Assembly: GCA_014382705.1 (NCBI GenBank)
Contig: JACNJE010000090.1
Location: 1 to 64,000, forward strand
Direction of reading: 5' to 3'
From: Verrucomicrobiota bacterium
GTDB taxonomy: Bacteria; Verrucomicrobiota; Verrucomicrobiia; Limisphaerales; UBA1096
DNA: 64,000 nt
The notes beneath the pieces were generated by a model, which was not told where the DNA came from, did not search any database, and saw only the letters and a list, made by a program, of their open reading frames with translations. Shown here in pieces: positions 26,411 through 34,922 of the stretch. How positions within the stretch are numbered: the first letter of the stretch is position 1; every line of letters begins with the position of its first letter. A program made the translations under genes and the position numbers.

Positions 26411-29400
26411 TTACAGCTTATCCTCCGGGCCGAAGAAAAAGGTGCGGAGGTCCTCGAGGATGAGGTACATCGCGGGGACGAGGATCAGGGTGATGACGGT
26501 GGCGAAGATGACGCCGAAGCCAAGCGAGATGCCCATCGGCACGAGGAACTTGGCCTGCAAACTTTTCTCGAGCAGCAGCGGCGTGAGGCCGGCGAAGGTG
26601 GTGAGCGATGTGAGCAGGATCGGCCGGAAACGGGCCATGCCGGCTTGGCGCGCCGACTCCATTTCGCTCAGGCCGATGCCGCGTTTGCGGTTGACGTAGT
26701 CGACCATCACGAGGCTGTCGTTGACCACCACGCCGGTCAGCGCCACCACGCCGAAACCGGAGAGGATCGTGACCTCCATGCCCATCACGACGTGTCCCCA
26801 CACCGCGCCGATGAGGCCAAACGGGATCGCCGCCATGACGATCAGCGGCTGGATGTATGAGCTGAACGGGATCGCCAACAGCGCGTAAATAATGATCAGC
26901 GCGACAATGTAGAGGTACTGCAGGCTGGCGAGGGTCTCGGCCTGCTCGCTCTTCTCGCCCTCGAACGACCAGTAGATGCCGGGGAATTCCAGCTGCATTC
27001 GGGGGAGCAACTCGGTCTCGAGTTTGCCGTTGATCTCCTGCGAGTTGCCGATGGCGGCATCGACGTCGGCGGTGACGTTGACGGCGCGCCGCCGGTCGAT
27101 GCGCCGGATCGATTCGTAGCCCCGACCGTATGTCACGCCGGCCGCCTCGGCGAACGGCACCTCGACACCGCCCGGCAGGCGGACGCGCATCTGCTCGAGG
27201 TTGGCGATGCTGCGGCGTTCGTCGCGAGGATAACGCAGCATGACCTTGACGTCGTCGCGACCGCGCTGGAGCCGCTGCACCTCGTCCCCGTAAAACGCCT
27301 GCCGCACCTGCCGCGCGAGGTCGGCCTGCGACAAGCCAAGCGCCTCGGCTTCCGGCTTGATTGTCAACTGCACCTCCTCCTTGCCCTGGCGGAACGAGTC
27401 GGCGATGTCGGTGACGCCCTTGAGCTTGGCCAATTCCTGCTTGAGCCAAGCGGCGGCGTTTTGCAGTTGGCCAAAGTCCGCGCCGGCAAGCACGACGTTG
27501 ATCGCGTCGCCGGCCTGGAAGATGTCGGCGGTGAACTGCAGTTCCTCGGCCTCCGGCATGTCGCCGACGATCTCGCGCCACAGCCGTGCGACCTCGTAGC
27601 TGTTGAACATCCGTTCCTCCGCCGGTGAGGCTTCGATGTGCACCTCGCCGGTATGCGCGCCCTTGATGGAGGCGATCGTCCTGCCGCCGGCACGGCCCTG
27701 GTCGGTCATGAACGGCTGGCTGCCCACCGAGCTGAGCATGTGGCGCACGATGCTGGGATGCCCCTCCGGCGTTTTGGCGTCGAGCCGTTTGCCCACCTCC
27801 ACGGCGGCATTCTCAAGTTTCTTCACGGCGCGCTGGGTTTCCTCGGTGGTGGTGCCCAGCGGCATGGTGACCGAGGCGGCCACATTGTCGCCCTCCACCG
27901 GCGGGAAAAAGACGAAACGAATGTGTCCGCCCGCCACAAATCCCATCGTGATCGCGAACACCGCCACGGCGATGGCCATGGTCAGGTAACGCCACTCGAG
28001 GCACCACCGCAGGCTCGGCTTGTAAATGCGCAGGATGAAGTGGTCCATCCGCACGACGAACCGGTGCTGAAACCGCCGCCATCCGCCGACGAACCCGGTG
28101 CCTTCGGCGATGTTGTCGACCTTCCGCAGGTTGCTGAGATGTTTTGGCAGGATGAACAGCGACTCGATCAGCGAGAAAAACAGCGTCGGGATCACGATCA
28201 ACGGTATGAACTTCATGATCTTGCCGGTGTTGCCTGCGGTAAAAATCATCGGCGCGAAGGCGGCAATCGAGGTAGCCACGGCGAAGGTCACCGGCTTGGC
28301 CATCTCGACCGCGCCGGCGATCGCGCCCTTCAGCCCGGGCGTGCCGCGCTCGTGGTGTGCGTGGATGTTTTCGCCGATCAGGATGGCGTCATCCACCACG
28401 ATCCCGAGCACCACGATGAAGGCGAAGAGCGAGATCATGCTGATCGACACATCCAGCGTCGGCATCAGCCAGAACGTCCCCAGAAACGAGATCGGGATGC
28501 CGAGGCTCACCCAGAAGGCGAGGCGGAAACGCAGGAACAACGCCAGCACGAGGAACACCAGGCAAAAGCCGGTGAGCCCGTTGCGGATCATCAGGTCGCG
28601 CCGCCCGCGCAGATAGGTTGAGTCATCCTGCCAGGTCGTCAGATCGATGCCTTCCGGATAACGGTGCCTCGAGCCGTCAATATATTCGTGGACTGTTTCA
28701 GAGATGGCGATGGCGCTCTCCTCGCCGACGCGAAACACCTTCACGAGCGCGCACGGTTTCCCGTCGAAGAACGACTCTTGGTCGTCATCCTCGAAGTCGT
28801 CGCGGATCGTTGCCACTTGGCCAAGCCGCAGCCGCGTGCCGTCCGGGCGCGTTCGCAGCACGATTTGCTCGAATTCGACCACGCGCTTGGCCTGGCCCTT
28901 GGTTCGCAGCAGGATTTCGCCGCCGCGATCGGCCTTGATCGTGCCGCCCGGCAGGTCGATGGAGGAACTCCGCACCGCCCGGGCCACCTCGTCGAACGTC
29001 AGGCCGTATTGCCTCAGCGAGTCCTCGGGAACCTCGATCGACACCTCGAGATCGCGCACGTTGGCCAGTTCCACCTGCGTGATACCGGGCAGCGCCATCA
29101 ATTCGTCGCGCACCCGCGAGGCGTAATGCCGCAGTGTCGCCTCGGAGACCCCGTCCGCCTTGCCGGACACGGCGACGTTGATCACCTGCTTGCGCATGAT
29201 GATCTCCTCGATCACCGGCTTCTCGGCCTCCTCGGGGAAGGTGTCGATGGCATCGACGCGCGCCTTGATCTCGTCAAGCGCGCGGGAGGCGTCCGCGCCC
29301 GGCGTCAACTCGACCATGATTGCGGCGGCGTTTTCCGTGGAGGTCGAGTTGACCTGTTTCACATCCGTCAGGCCGTATACCGCCTCCTCGATTTTTTGGC

Positions 29401-29593
29401 AGACGCCCTCCTCGACCTCTTCCGGCGCCGCGCCGGGGTACGGCACGGCGATGTAAATCATGTCCGACGAAAACTCGGGGAACACCTCCTGCCGCAGCGT
29501 CCCGATCGACAGGAAACCGACAACGACGATGAACATCGCCATGATGTTAGCGGCGACGCCGTTCTTCGCGAACCATTCGATCAGGCTGTTCAT
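26411..29593 (-). CDS. Efflux RND transporter permease (AcrB/MMPL-like)
   Basis: 1060 aa; EVFPEFSSDMIYIAVPYPGAAPEEVEEGVCQKIEEA, GIVVDDAILIGENI, GVVVNDSLVMVDYVN. Confidence 0.95.
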   Translation of the reverse strand: MNSLIEWFAKNGVAANIMAMFIVVVGFLSIGTLRQEVFPEFSSDMIYIAVPYPGAAPEEVEEGVCQKIEEAVYGLTDVKQVNSTSTENAAAIMVELTPGADASRALDEIKARVDAIDTFPEEAEKPVIEEIIMRKQVINVAVSGKADGVSEATLRHYASRVRDELMALPGITQVELANVRDLEVSIEVPEDSLRQYGLTFDEVARAVRSSSIDLPGGTIKADRGGEILLRTKGQAKRVVEFEQIVLRTRPDGTRLRLGQVATIRDDFEDDDQESFFDGKPCALVKVFRVGEESAIAISETVHEYIDGSRHRYPEGIDLTTWQDDSTYLRGRRDLMIRNGLTGFCLVFLVLALFLRFRLAFWVSLGIPISFLGTFWLMPTLDVSISMISLFAFIVVLGIVVDDAILIGENIHAHHERGTPGLKGAIAGAVEMAKPVTFAVATSIAAFAPMIFTAGNTGKIMKFIPLIVIPTLFFSLIESLFILPKHLSNLRKVDNIAEGTGFVGGWRRFQHRFVVRMDHFILRIYKPSLRWCLEWRYLTMAIAVAVFAITMGFVAGGHIRFVFFPPVEGDNVAASVTMPLGTTTEETQRAVKKLENAAVEVGKRLDAKTPEGHPSIVRHMLSSVGSQPFMTDQGRAGGRTIASIKGAHTGEVHIEASPAEERMFNSYEVARLWREIVGDMPEAEELQFTADIFQAGDAINVVLAGADFGQLQNAAAWLKQELAKLKGVTDIADSFRQGKEEVQLTIKPEAEALGLSQADLARQVRQAFYGDEVQRLQRGRDDVKVMLRYPRDERRSIANLEQMRVRLPGGVEVPFAEAAGVTYGRGYESIRRIDRRRAVNVTADVDAAIGNSQEINGKLETELLPRMQLEFPGIYWSFEGEKSEQAETLASLQYLYIVALIIIYALLAIPFSSYIQPLIVMAAIPFGLIGAVWGHVVMGMEVTILSGFGVVALTGVVVNDSLVMVDYVNRKRGIGLSEMESARQAGMARFRPILLTSLTTFAGLTPLLLEKSLQAKFLVPMGISLGFGVIFATVITLILVPAMYLILEDLRTFFFGPEDKL

Positions 29594-30834
29594 TCGTCGA
29601 GTTCAGATCGGTTCGTCCCGCGCACCTCCACGGCCATGCCATTGATCGCCCCCGCGATCAGTGAGGTGATCACCTGCTCACCCGCCCGGATGCCATTTGT
29701 GACCACCACGTGCCGGGCGTCTGCGTAGGAGACCGCCACCGGCCTGAATGTAAGCCAGTGTTGGGGGTTGGGCTGCCGGTATCCGAGCCACTTTTGCGTG
29801 GTGCTTTCTTCGTTCACGATCCAGACGCGATCCCTCCTGCGAAGCGCCTCCCGCGGCAGCACGACGGCGTTCTCCTGCGTGCGGCCATCGATGCTGGCCT
29901 GCACGAACGTTCCGTTGCGCAGCGGCGCACCATTGCGCTTGGCCAAGCCGTACGGGTCGGCAACCTGAGCCACCACGTAGACCATCCGGTTCACCGGGTC
30001 GACCGTTTCCTCCGAGCGCACAAGTTGCCCCTGCCACTCTGTCCGTTTTCCGTTGGCAAGGGCGCTGAGCGTGACTCTGGGCGCTTGGCCAAGTGCGGAA
30101 TCCGTGCCGGGGATGGGCAGATTGATGAAACCCAAGTCACTGGCAGTCAAAGGCAAACGCACTTCAGCAACATCGGTGGCGAACAACTCACCCAGCGGCG
30201 TGGCCAAGGCGACGATTTGCCCCGGGCGCACATTGGCCTTGGCCACCATGCCGTCGAATGGCGCGCGGATTTCGCACCGGTCGAGGTTGCGCCTGGCCGT
30301 CTCCTCAGTGGCGCGGGCGGCCTCAAGTGCGGCGCGGGCGCTGGCCAGCTGTGGCTCGCGCGCCTGCAGGCCAGTCGGCTCCTCTTGCTTGAGCAACTGC
30401 CATTCACGGCGGACGACGTCGGCCTCATTGATTTCCGTCAGCAACCGCAGCTCGGCCTGGGCGACCTGGGCTTTGGCTTGCGTGAGTGCCAGCTCGTAAT
30501 CCCTCGGGTCGATCGTGAGCAACACGTCGTCCTTCGCGAAAACCTGTCCGGCGTTGAACGACTCCGCGACCGAGACGACCCTGCCACTGACTTCGCTGAC
30601 AAGCCGAACGCTCGTCCGGGGCAGGGCGGTTCCCTGTGATGGGATCCGGTACGTGTGCGGCGCTGTCACGGCGGTGTGCACCTCCACGCTTGGCGGCTTC
30701 GGCATGGCAACCTGCGATTCCGGCACTCGGCCGGACTGCACCAGCACGGCGGCGAGGCCGATGCCGACAACGGCCACGGCGAACGTGCTGATGATTTTCA
30801 GCCATCGGTTGGGGTTACTGCCTTGCGGTTCCAT
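29590..30834 (-). CDS. Efflux RND periplasmic adaptor subunit
   Basis: SGRVVSVAESFNAGQVFAKDDVLLTIDPRDYELAL, CEIRAPFDGMVAKANVRPGQIV. Confidence 0.92.
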   Translation of the reverse strand: MEPQGSNPNRWLKIISTFAVAVVGIGLAAVLVQSGRVPESQVAMPKPPSVEVHTAVTAPHTYRIPSQGTALPRTSVRLVSEVSGRVVSVAESFNAGQVFAKDDVLLTIDPRDYELALTQAKAQVAQAELRLLTEINEADVVRREWQLLKQEEPTGLQAREPQLASARAALEAARATEETARRNLDRCEIRAPFDGMVAKANVRPGQIVALATPLGELFATDVAEVRLPLTASDLGFINLPIPGTDSALGQAPRVTLSALANGKRTEWQGQLVRSEETVDPVNRMVYVVAQVADPYGLAKRNGAPLRNGTFVQASIDGRTQENAVVLPREALRRRDRVWIVNEESTTQKWLGYRQPNPQHWLTFRPVAVSYADARHVVVTNGIRAGEQVITSLIAGAINGMAVEVRGTNRSELDE

Positions 30835-32239
30835 CGTTCTTCAATGTTTCAAATCCGCCGCCCAGGGCGAGGTGTAAATTGACCCGGTTCTCGAGTTGGC
30901 GCCGCCGTGCCGCCCACCACCGGCTCTCGGCGGTGACCGCGCGCCGGCGCGCCTCGAGCAGTGCGATCACGCTGCCAAGCCCGTGGTCGTATCGCTCCTG
31001 CGCGGTTTGCGCGGCGGCTTGCGACTGCTCGTACGCGGTGCCCAGCGCCGCGTCCATGGCGGCCAGTTGTTGTGCGGCGTCGAGCGCGTTTTCCACCTCG
31101 CCCATCGCGTTGAGCATCGTCGAGCGAAACGATTCCTCCGCGGCCTTCAGGTTGGCGCGTTGCAGGCGGACGTTGGCACGCAGCCGGCCGGCCTGGAACA
31201 CCGGCTGGGTCAGGTTGGAGGCGACGTTCCAGACCACCGAGTCGCCGGAGAGCAGTCCGTCGAGTTCGCTTGTCGAGGTGCCGCCGCTGGCGGTCAGGCT
31301 GATCTGCGGGTAGAGCGTCGCCTTGGCCTGCGCGAGCGTCGCGCCGGTGGCGAACAGCCGCTGCTCGGCGGCGACGAGATCGGGTCGACGGGACAGAATC
31401 TCCGCCGGCACCCCGGCCGGGATCGCTGCGGGCAACAGGGGCAGTTCCTTTGGGATCGCCATCTTGTTGGCCGGGAATTGGCCAAGCAGGATTTCCAAAC
31501 GCCGGATTGACTGGGTGGCAACCGACTCCAGTTCAGCAGCTTGCGCCTCCGATCCGGCGAGGTTGGCCTTGGCCAGGCGCAGATCCAGCGACGTTAAAAT
31601 CCCCTGTTCGAACCGGGCTTCAACTTGCCCAACGGTCGTCTCGTGCGTGGAGACGGCAAACTTGGCCAAGCGCGCCTGTTGCCGCGACTCGATGGCCAGC
31701 AACCACGCCTTGGCCACTTGGCCGGCGAGTGAGTGGCGCGTCCCGGCGAACTCCGCCGCCCGGCCAAGCGCGTTCGCCCGTGCCAGGCGTTTGCCGGCGC
31801 GTACCCGGCCCCAGAGGTCGAGTTCCCATTGGGCACCGAGCGTGAGGTGGTGACTTTGGCTGAGAAAGGAGTCGGGCATGTTGGGAATCTTCACGCCGAA
31901 TTTCGCCAGGTTCATCTGGCTGGCCGACAAGCCGCCGCTGAGCCCGATCTGCGGCCACTGATCCGCGCCGGCAATCCTCGCCTCCGCCCACGCGGCCTCG
32001 AGCCGGGCGGCGGCACTCCAGACATCCGGATTCGCGGCGAGGGCGTGCCCGATCGCCTCGCTCAGCCGGTCATCGCCAAACGTGTGCCACCAAAACGCCG
32101 GTGCCTGGCCGTCGCCTTCGCCGGGATTCGTCCATCGTGCCGGGAGTTCAGCGGCAAAATCGCGGGCCGTCCGGTGGGAGTCGGTGGCGCAACCGGCGAG
32201 CAGCAAAACCGCCGCCGTGATGGAGAGTGTCCGGCGCAT
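30815..32239 (-). CDS. Efflux outer-membrane lipoprotein (TolC/NodT family)
   Basis: Lipobox VLLLAGCATDS; AKATLYPQISLTASGG; SRRPDLVAAEQRLFATGATLAQA. Confidence 0.92.
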   Translation of the reverse strand: MRRTLSITAAVLLLAGCATDSHRTARDFAAELPARWTNPGEGDGQAPAFWWHTFGDDRLSEAIGHALAANPDVWSAAARLEAAWAEARIAGADQWPQIGLSGGLSASQMNLAKFGVKIPNMPDSFLSQSHHLTLGAQWELDLWGRVRAGKRLARANALGRAAEFAGTRHSLAGQVAKAWLLAIESRQQARLAKFAVSTHETTVGQVEARFEQGILTSLDLRLAKANLAGSEAQAAELESVATQSIRRLEILLGQFPANKMAIPKELPLLPAAIPAGVPAEILSRRPDLVAAEQRLFATGATLAQAKATLYPQISLTASGGTSTSELDGLLSGDSVVWNVASNLTQPVFQAGRLRANVRLQRANLKAAEESFRSTMLNAMGEVENALDAAQQLAAMDAALGTAYEQSQAAAQTAQERYDHGLGSVIALLEARRRAVTAESRWWAARRRQLENRVNLHLALGGGFETLKNDGTARQ

Positions 32240-32907
32240 TACTTCTTTTTGTGTGGACGCGTGGGCGGGCTGACTTTTGCACGGAAGCCGGCAGCGGTGA
32301 AATCGATCAACCGCCGCACGGTGGACTCGTAGTCGGACGCGTTGGCATCGGTGCCGGTGAAACGGACGAGCAGGTCGGCGTTGCATAGCGTGTGCGCCAT
32401 CGCGCCGGCCATGAAGTGCGAGCGCCAGTCGGTCTCCTCCTTGGTCAGTCCCGGCAACGCGGCCTCTAACGCGGCTCCGAACTGGATGATCACCTCGGCC
32501 AATTCCCCCATCATGAACTTGTGCAGCCCCTCGTTGCGCTCGCCCATCACGCGCCCGACGAGCCGCGCGAACGTGGGGCCGGCCTTGGGGTCGGCCTGCA
32601 CGCGGAACAACGGGCGAAACAGGCAGTCGAGTACGCGCTCGAGTTTCAGCGGTCGCCGACCGGACTTGGCCCGGATCTCCGCAAGCTTGGCCAGACGCTC
32701 CCCGTTGATCGGGCGGAGCCGCCGGGCGATCACCGCGTGAACCAGCGCCTGCTTCGAGCCGAAATGGTAATGCACCGCCGCGAGGTTGACCTTGGCCGCC
32801 GCGATGATGTTGCGCAGCGACACGGCATCAAATCCCTTTTGCGCAAAGAGCCGCTCCGCTGTGTTGAGAACCCGCGTTTTGGTATCTGTCTTTGCCATTT
32901 GATTCAA
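32239..32907 (-). CDS. TetR family transcriptional regulator
   Basis: RVLNTAERLFAQKGFDAVSLRNIIAAAKVNLAAVHYHFGSKQALVHAVI; first gene of the RND operon. Confidence 0.92.
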   Translation of the reverse strand: MNQMAKTDTKTRVLNTAERLFAQKGFDAVSLRNIIAAAKVNLAAVHYHFGSKQALVHAVIARRLRPINGERLAKLAEIRAKSGRRPLKLERVLDCLFRPLFRVQADPKAGPTFARLVGRVMGERNEGLHKFMMGELAEVIIQFGAALEAALPGLTKEETDWRSHFMAGAMAHTLCNADLLVRFTGTDANASDYESTVRRLIDFTAAGFRAKVSPPTRPHKKK

Positions 32908-33008
32908 ACGACTGTTTGAAACAGGCGTTTGTTTTAACTGCCGCCGCCCCGGCCGTCAATCCTGTTTTTTTTGGATTGCGCCGCCAAGGTTCACATTTGG
33001 CCGGTTGC

Positions 33009-33053
33009 CGCTTGGCCGGGGGGATTCCGCTTGGCCAAGCGCTTGGCCGGGGG
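33009..33053. repeat. Triple cluster of the iterated motif in a divergent promoter region
   Basis: CCGCTTGGCCGGGGGGATTCCGCTTGGCCAAGCGCTTGGCCGGGGG, including perfect CGCTTGGCCAAGCG at 33029-33042. Confidence 0.85.
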
Positions 33054-33068
33054 CACTCTCCGCGCATC

Positions 33069-34223
33069 ATGTGTTTCCACAAAAAGAGGAGCGTTTGTCT
33101 TGTCGCCGCTGTTTTATTGTCGGCTGTGTCGGTTGCTGCCGCGGAGGAGGGGTTTCGGCCGCTGTTTAACGGGAAGGATCTTTCCGGCTGGGTGCCGGTG
33201 AACACGGCACCATCAACTTGGTTGGTGCGAGACGGGATGATCGTCTGTTCGGGAAAACCGATCGGCGAGTTGCGCACGGAGCGGATGTACCAGAATTTCA
33301 TCATGGAGGTGGAGTGGCGGCACATGAAGCCGCGTGGCAACGCCGGGATTTTTGTCTGGGCGGATGACATCACGGCGCGCGGTCAGCCGTTTCATCGCAG
33401 CGTCGAGGTGCAGGTGTTGGAGAATGCCTACGGGAACTCCGGGGGGCACACGGTGCATGGCGACATTTTCCCGATCCACGGCGCGACGATGACCCCGGTC
33501 AACGGCCGGGGCGGCAGCCGGGCGTTCCCGACGGAGTTTCGGTCCAAGCCAAGCCCGGAGTGGAATCATTACCGGATCGTTTGTGACGACGGGGAAATCT
33601 CGCTCGCGGTCAACGGCAAGGTGGTGACGCGCGGCAAAGAGGCCAGCCCGCGCAAGGGTTACATCTGCCTCGAGTCGGAGGGGGGCATTGTGCATTACCG
33701 CAACCTGCGAATTAAGGAACTGCCGGCGACACCGCTGGAGCCGGGGCAGGTGGCCATCGCCAATCGCGGCTATCGTTGCCTTTACAACGGCGTCGATTTT
33801 TCCGGTTGGCGCGTGTCGGAGGGGTGGCAGTCGCGGGATTGGGTGTTGCGGTACAACGGCCAGCCGGACGCGGTTGGCCAAGCGATCGAGACCACCGAGT
33901 CGTTCGGTGACTTTGGGTTTATCTTCGACGTTCGCGTGTCGGGGGAGACCCAGCCGTGCGCGGTTCGGCTTCGTGGCTCGGCGGCGGCGGCCGTCACGAT
34001 TACGCCTTCGTTGTACAAAGACGTTTTGGTTTTGAAGGGACGCAACTGGAACCGATTCGAGGGCGTTCTGCGCGGCGACCGGCTCAGTTTACGCCTCAAC
34101 GGCAAGCCGGTTTACACCGGCAAAAAACTAAATGATGTGCCGGCCAAGGGACCGTTGAAGATCGTGGCGACCGGCCCGATCGACTTTGCGAACGTGTACA
34201 TCCGCAGCTTGGCCAAGCGCTGA
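33069..34223 (+). CDS. DUF1080 (3-keto-disaccharide hydrolase) protein with two domain copies
   Basis: FRPLFNGKDLSGWVPVN and YRCLYNGVDFSGWRVSEG; ends ...RSLAKR* within the motif. Confidence 0.85.
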   Translation: MCFHKKRSVCLVAAVLLSAVSVAAAEEGFRPLFNGKDLSGWVPVNTAPSTWLVRDGMIVCSGKPIGELRTERMYQNFIMEVEWRHMKPRGNAGIFVWADDITARGQPFHRSVEVQVLENAYGNSGGHTVHGDIFPIHGATMTPVNGRGGSRAFPTEFRSKPSPEWNHYRIVCDDGEISLAVNGKVVTRGKEASPRKGYICLESEGGIVHYRNLRIKELPATPLEPGQVAIANRGYRCLYNGVDFSGWRVSEGWQSRDWVLRYNGQPDAVGQAIETTESFGDFGFIFDVRVSGETQPCAVRLRGSAAAAVTITPSLYKDVLVLKGRNWNRFEGVLRGDRLSLRLNGKPVYTGKKLNDVPAKGPLKIVATGPIDFANVYIRSLAKR

Positions 34224-34448
34224 CCCCGTCCGGCGGGTCAGTCGCTCTCCCTGAACGCCATCCATTGCCCGGCATGGCCGCCCTAAAACAGCTTCAGTTT
34301 GTTGCCGTCCACCTCGAAGCCCAAGCGTCTGGCACGCCTGCCGCGACTCCTCGGGGGGGGCACTCGTGGCTTGCTCTCGGATGGGGGCTTCCCGACACTC
34401 GGCCGCTGGCGCGCTGCTTGATGGCGCGAACACCGGAACCCCGCAGAC

Positions 34449-34889
34449 ATGGGAAAGACAATACTGGTTGTGGATGGTTCGCCGACCTGGCGGAAGTTGG
34501 TTCAGGTGACGCTGACTGCGGCCGGCCACGAGGTGCTCGAGGCGGAGGACGGGGCGCAGGGACTGGAACTCGCAGAGACTGAACCGGTGGACATCATTTT
34601 CTCCGGCTGCCAATTGGCTGACATGGATGGCCCGACCTTCACGCGAAAGATTCGCTCCCTGCCGGGTCACAAGGAAACGCCGTTGATCGCCATCTCGGAC
34701 CGCCCGGACGACGAACGGAAAGAGGCCGCAAAATCGGCGGGGGGAACCGGCTGGATGGTGCAGCCGGTGATGCCCGAGAAATTGATCGTGGCGGCGGAGG
34801 GGTTCGCGGCGCGCATTGACCTGCTCGAGGCCAAGGCCAAAAAGAAAGCCGAGTTGAAGAAAAAAAGGGACGAGGCCGCCGCCGGTTAA
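34449..34889 (+). CDS. CheY-like receiver-domain protein, degenerate (pseudo-receiver)
   Basis: MGKTILVVDGSPTWRKLVQVTLTAAGHEVLEAEDGAQGL...FSGCQLADMDGPTF...WMVQPV. Confidence 0.8.
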   Translation: MGKTILVVDGSPTWRKLVQVTLTAAGHEVLEAEDGAQGLELAETEPVDIIFSGCQLADMDGPTFTRKIRSLPGHKETPLIAISDRPDDERKEAAKSAGGTGWMVQPVMPEKLIVAAEGFAARIDLLEAKAKKKAELKKKRDEAAAG

Positions 34890-34922
34890 AGTGCCCTCCG
34901 CCTGCATTCATCGGTTTGTAGT

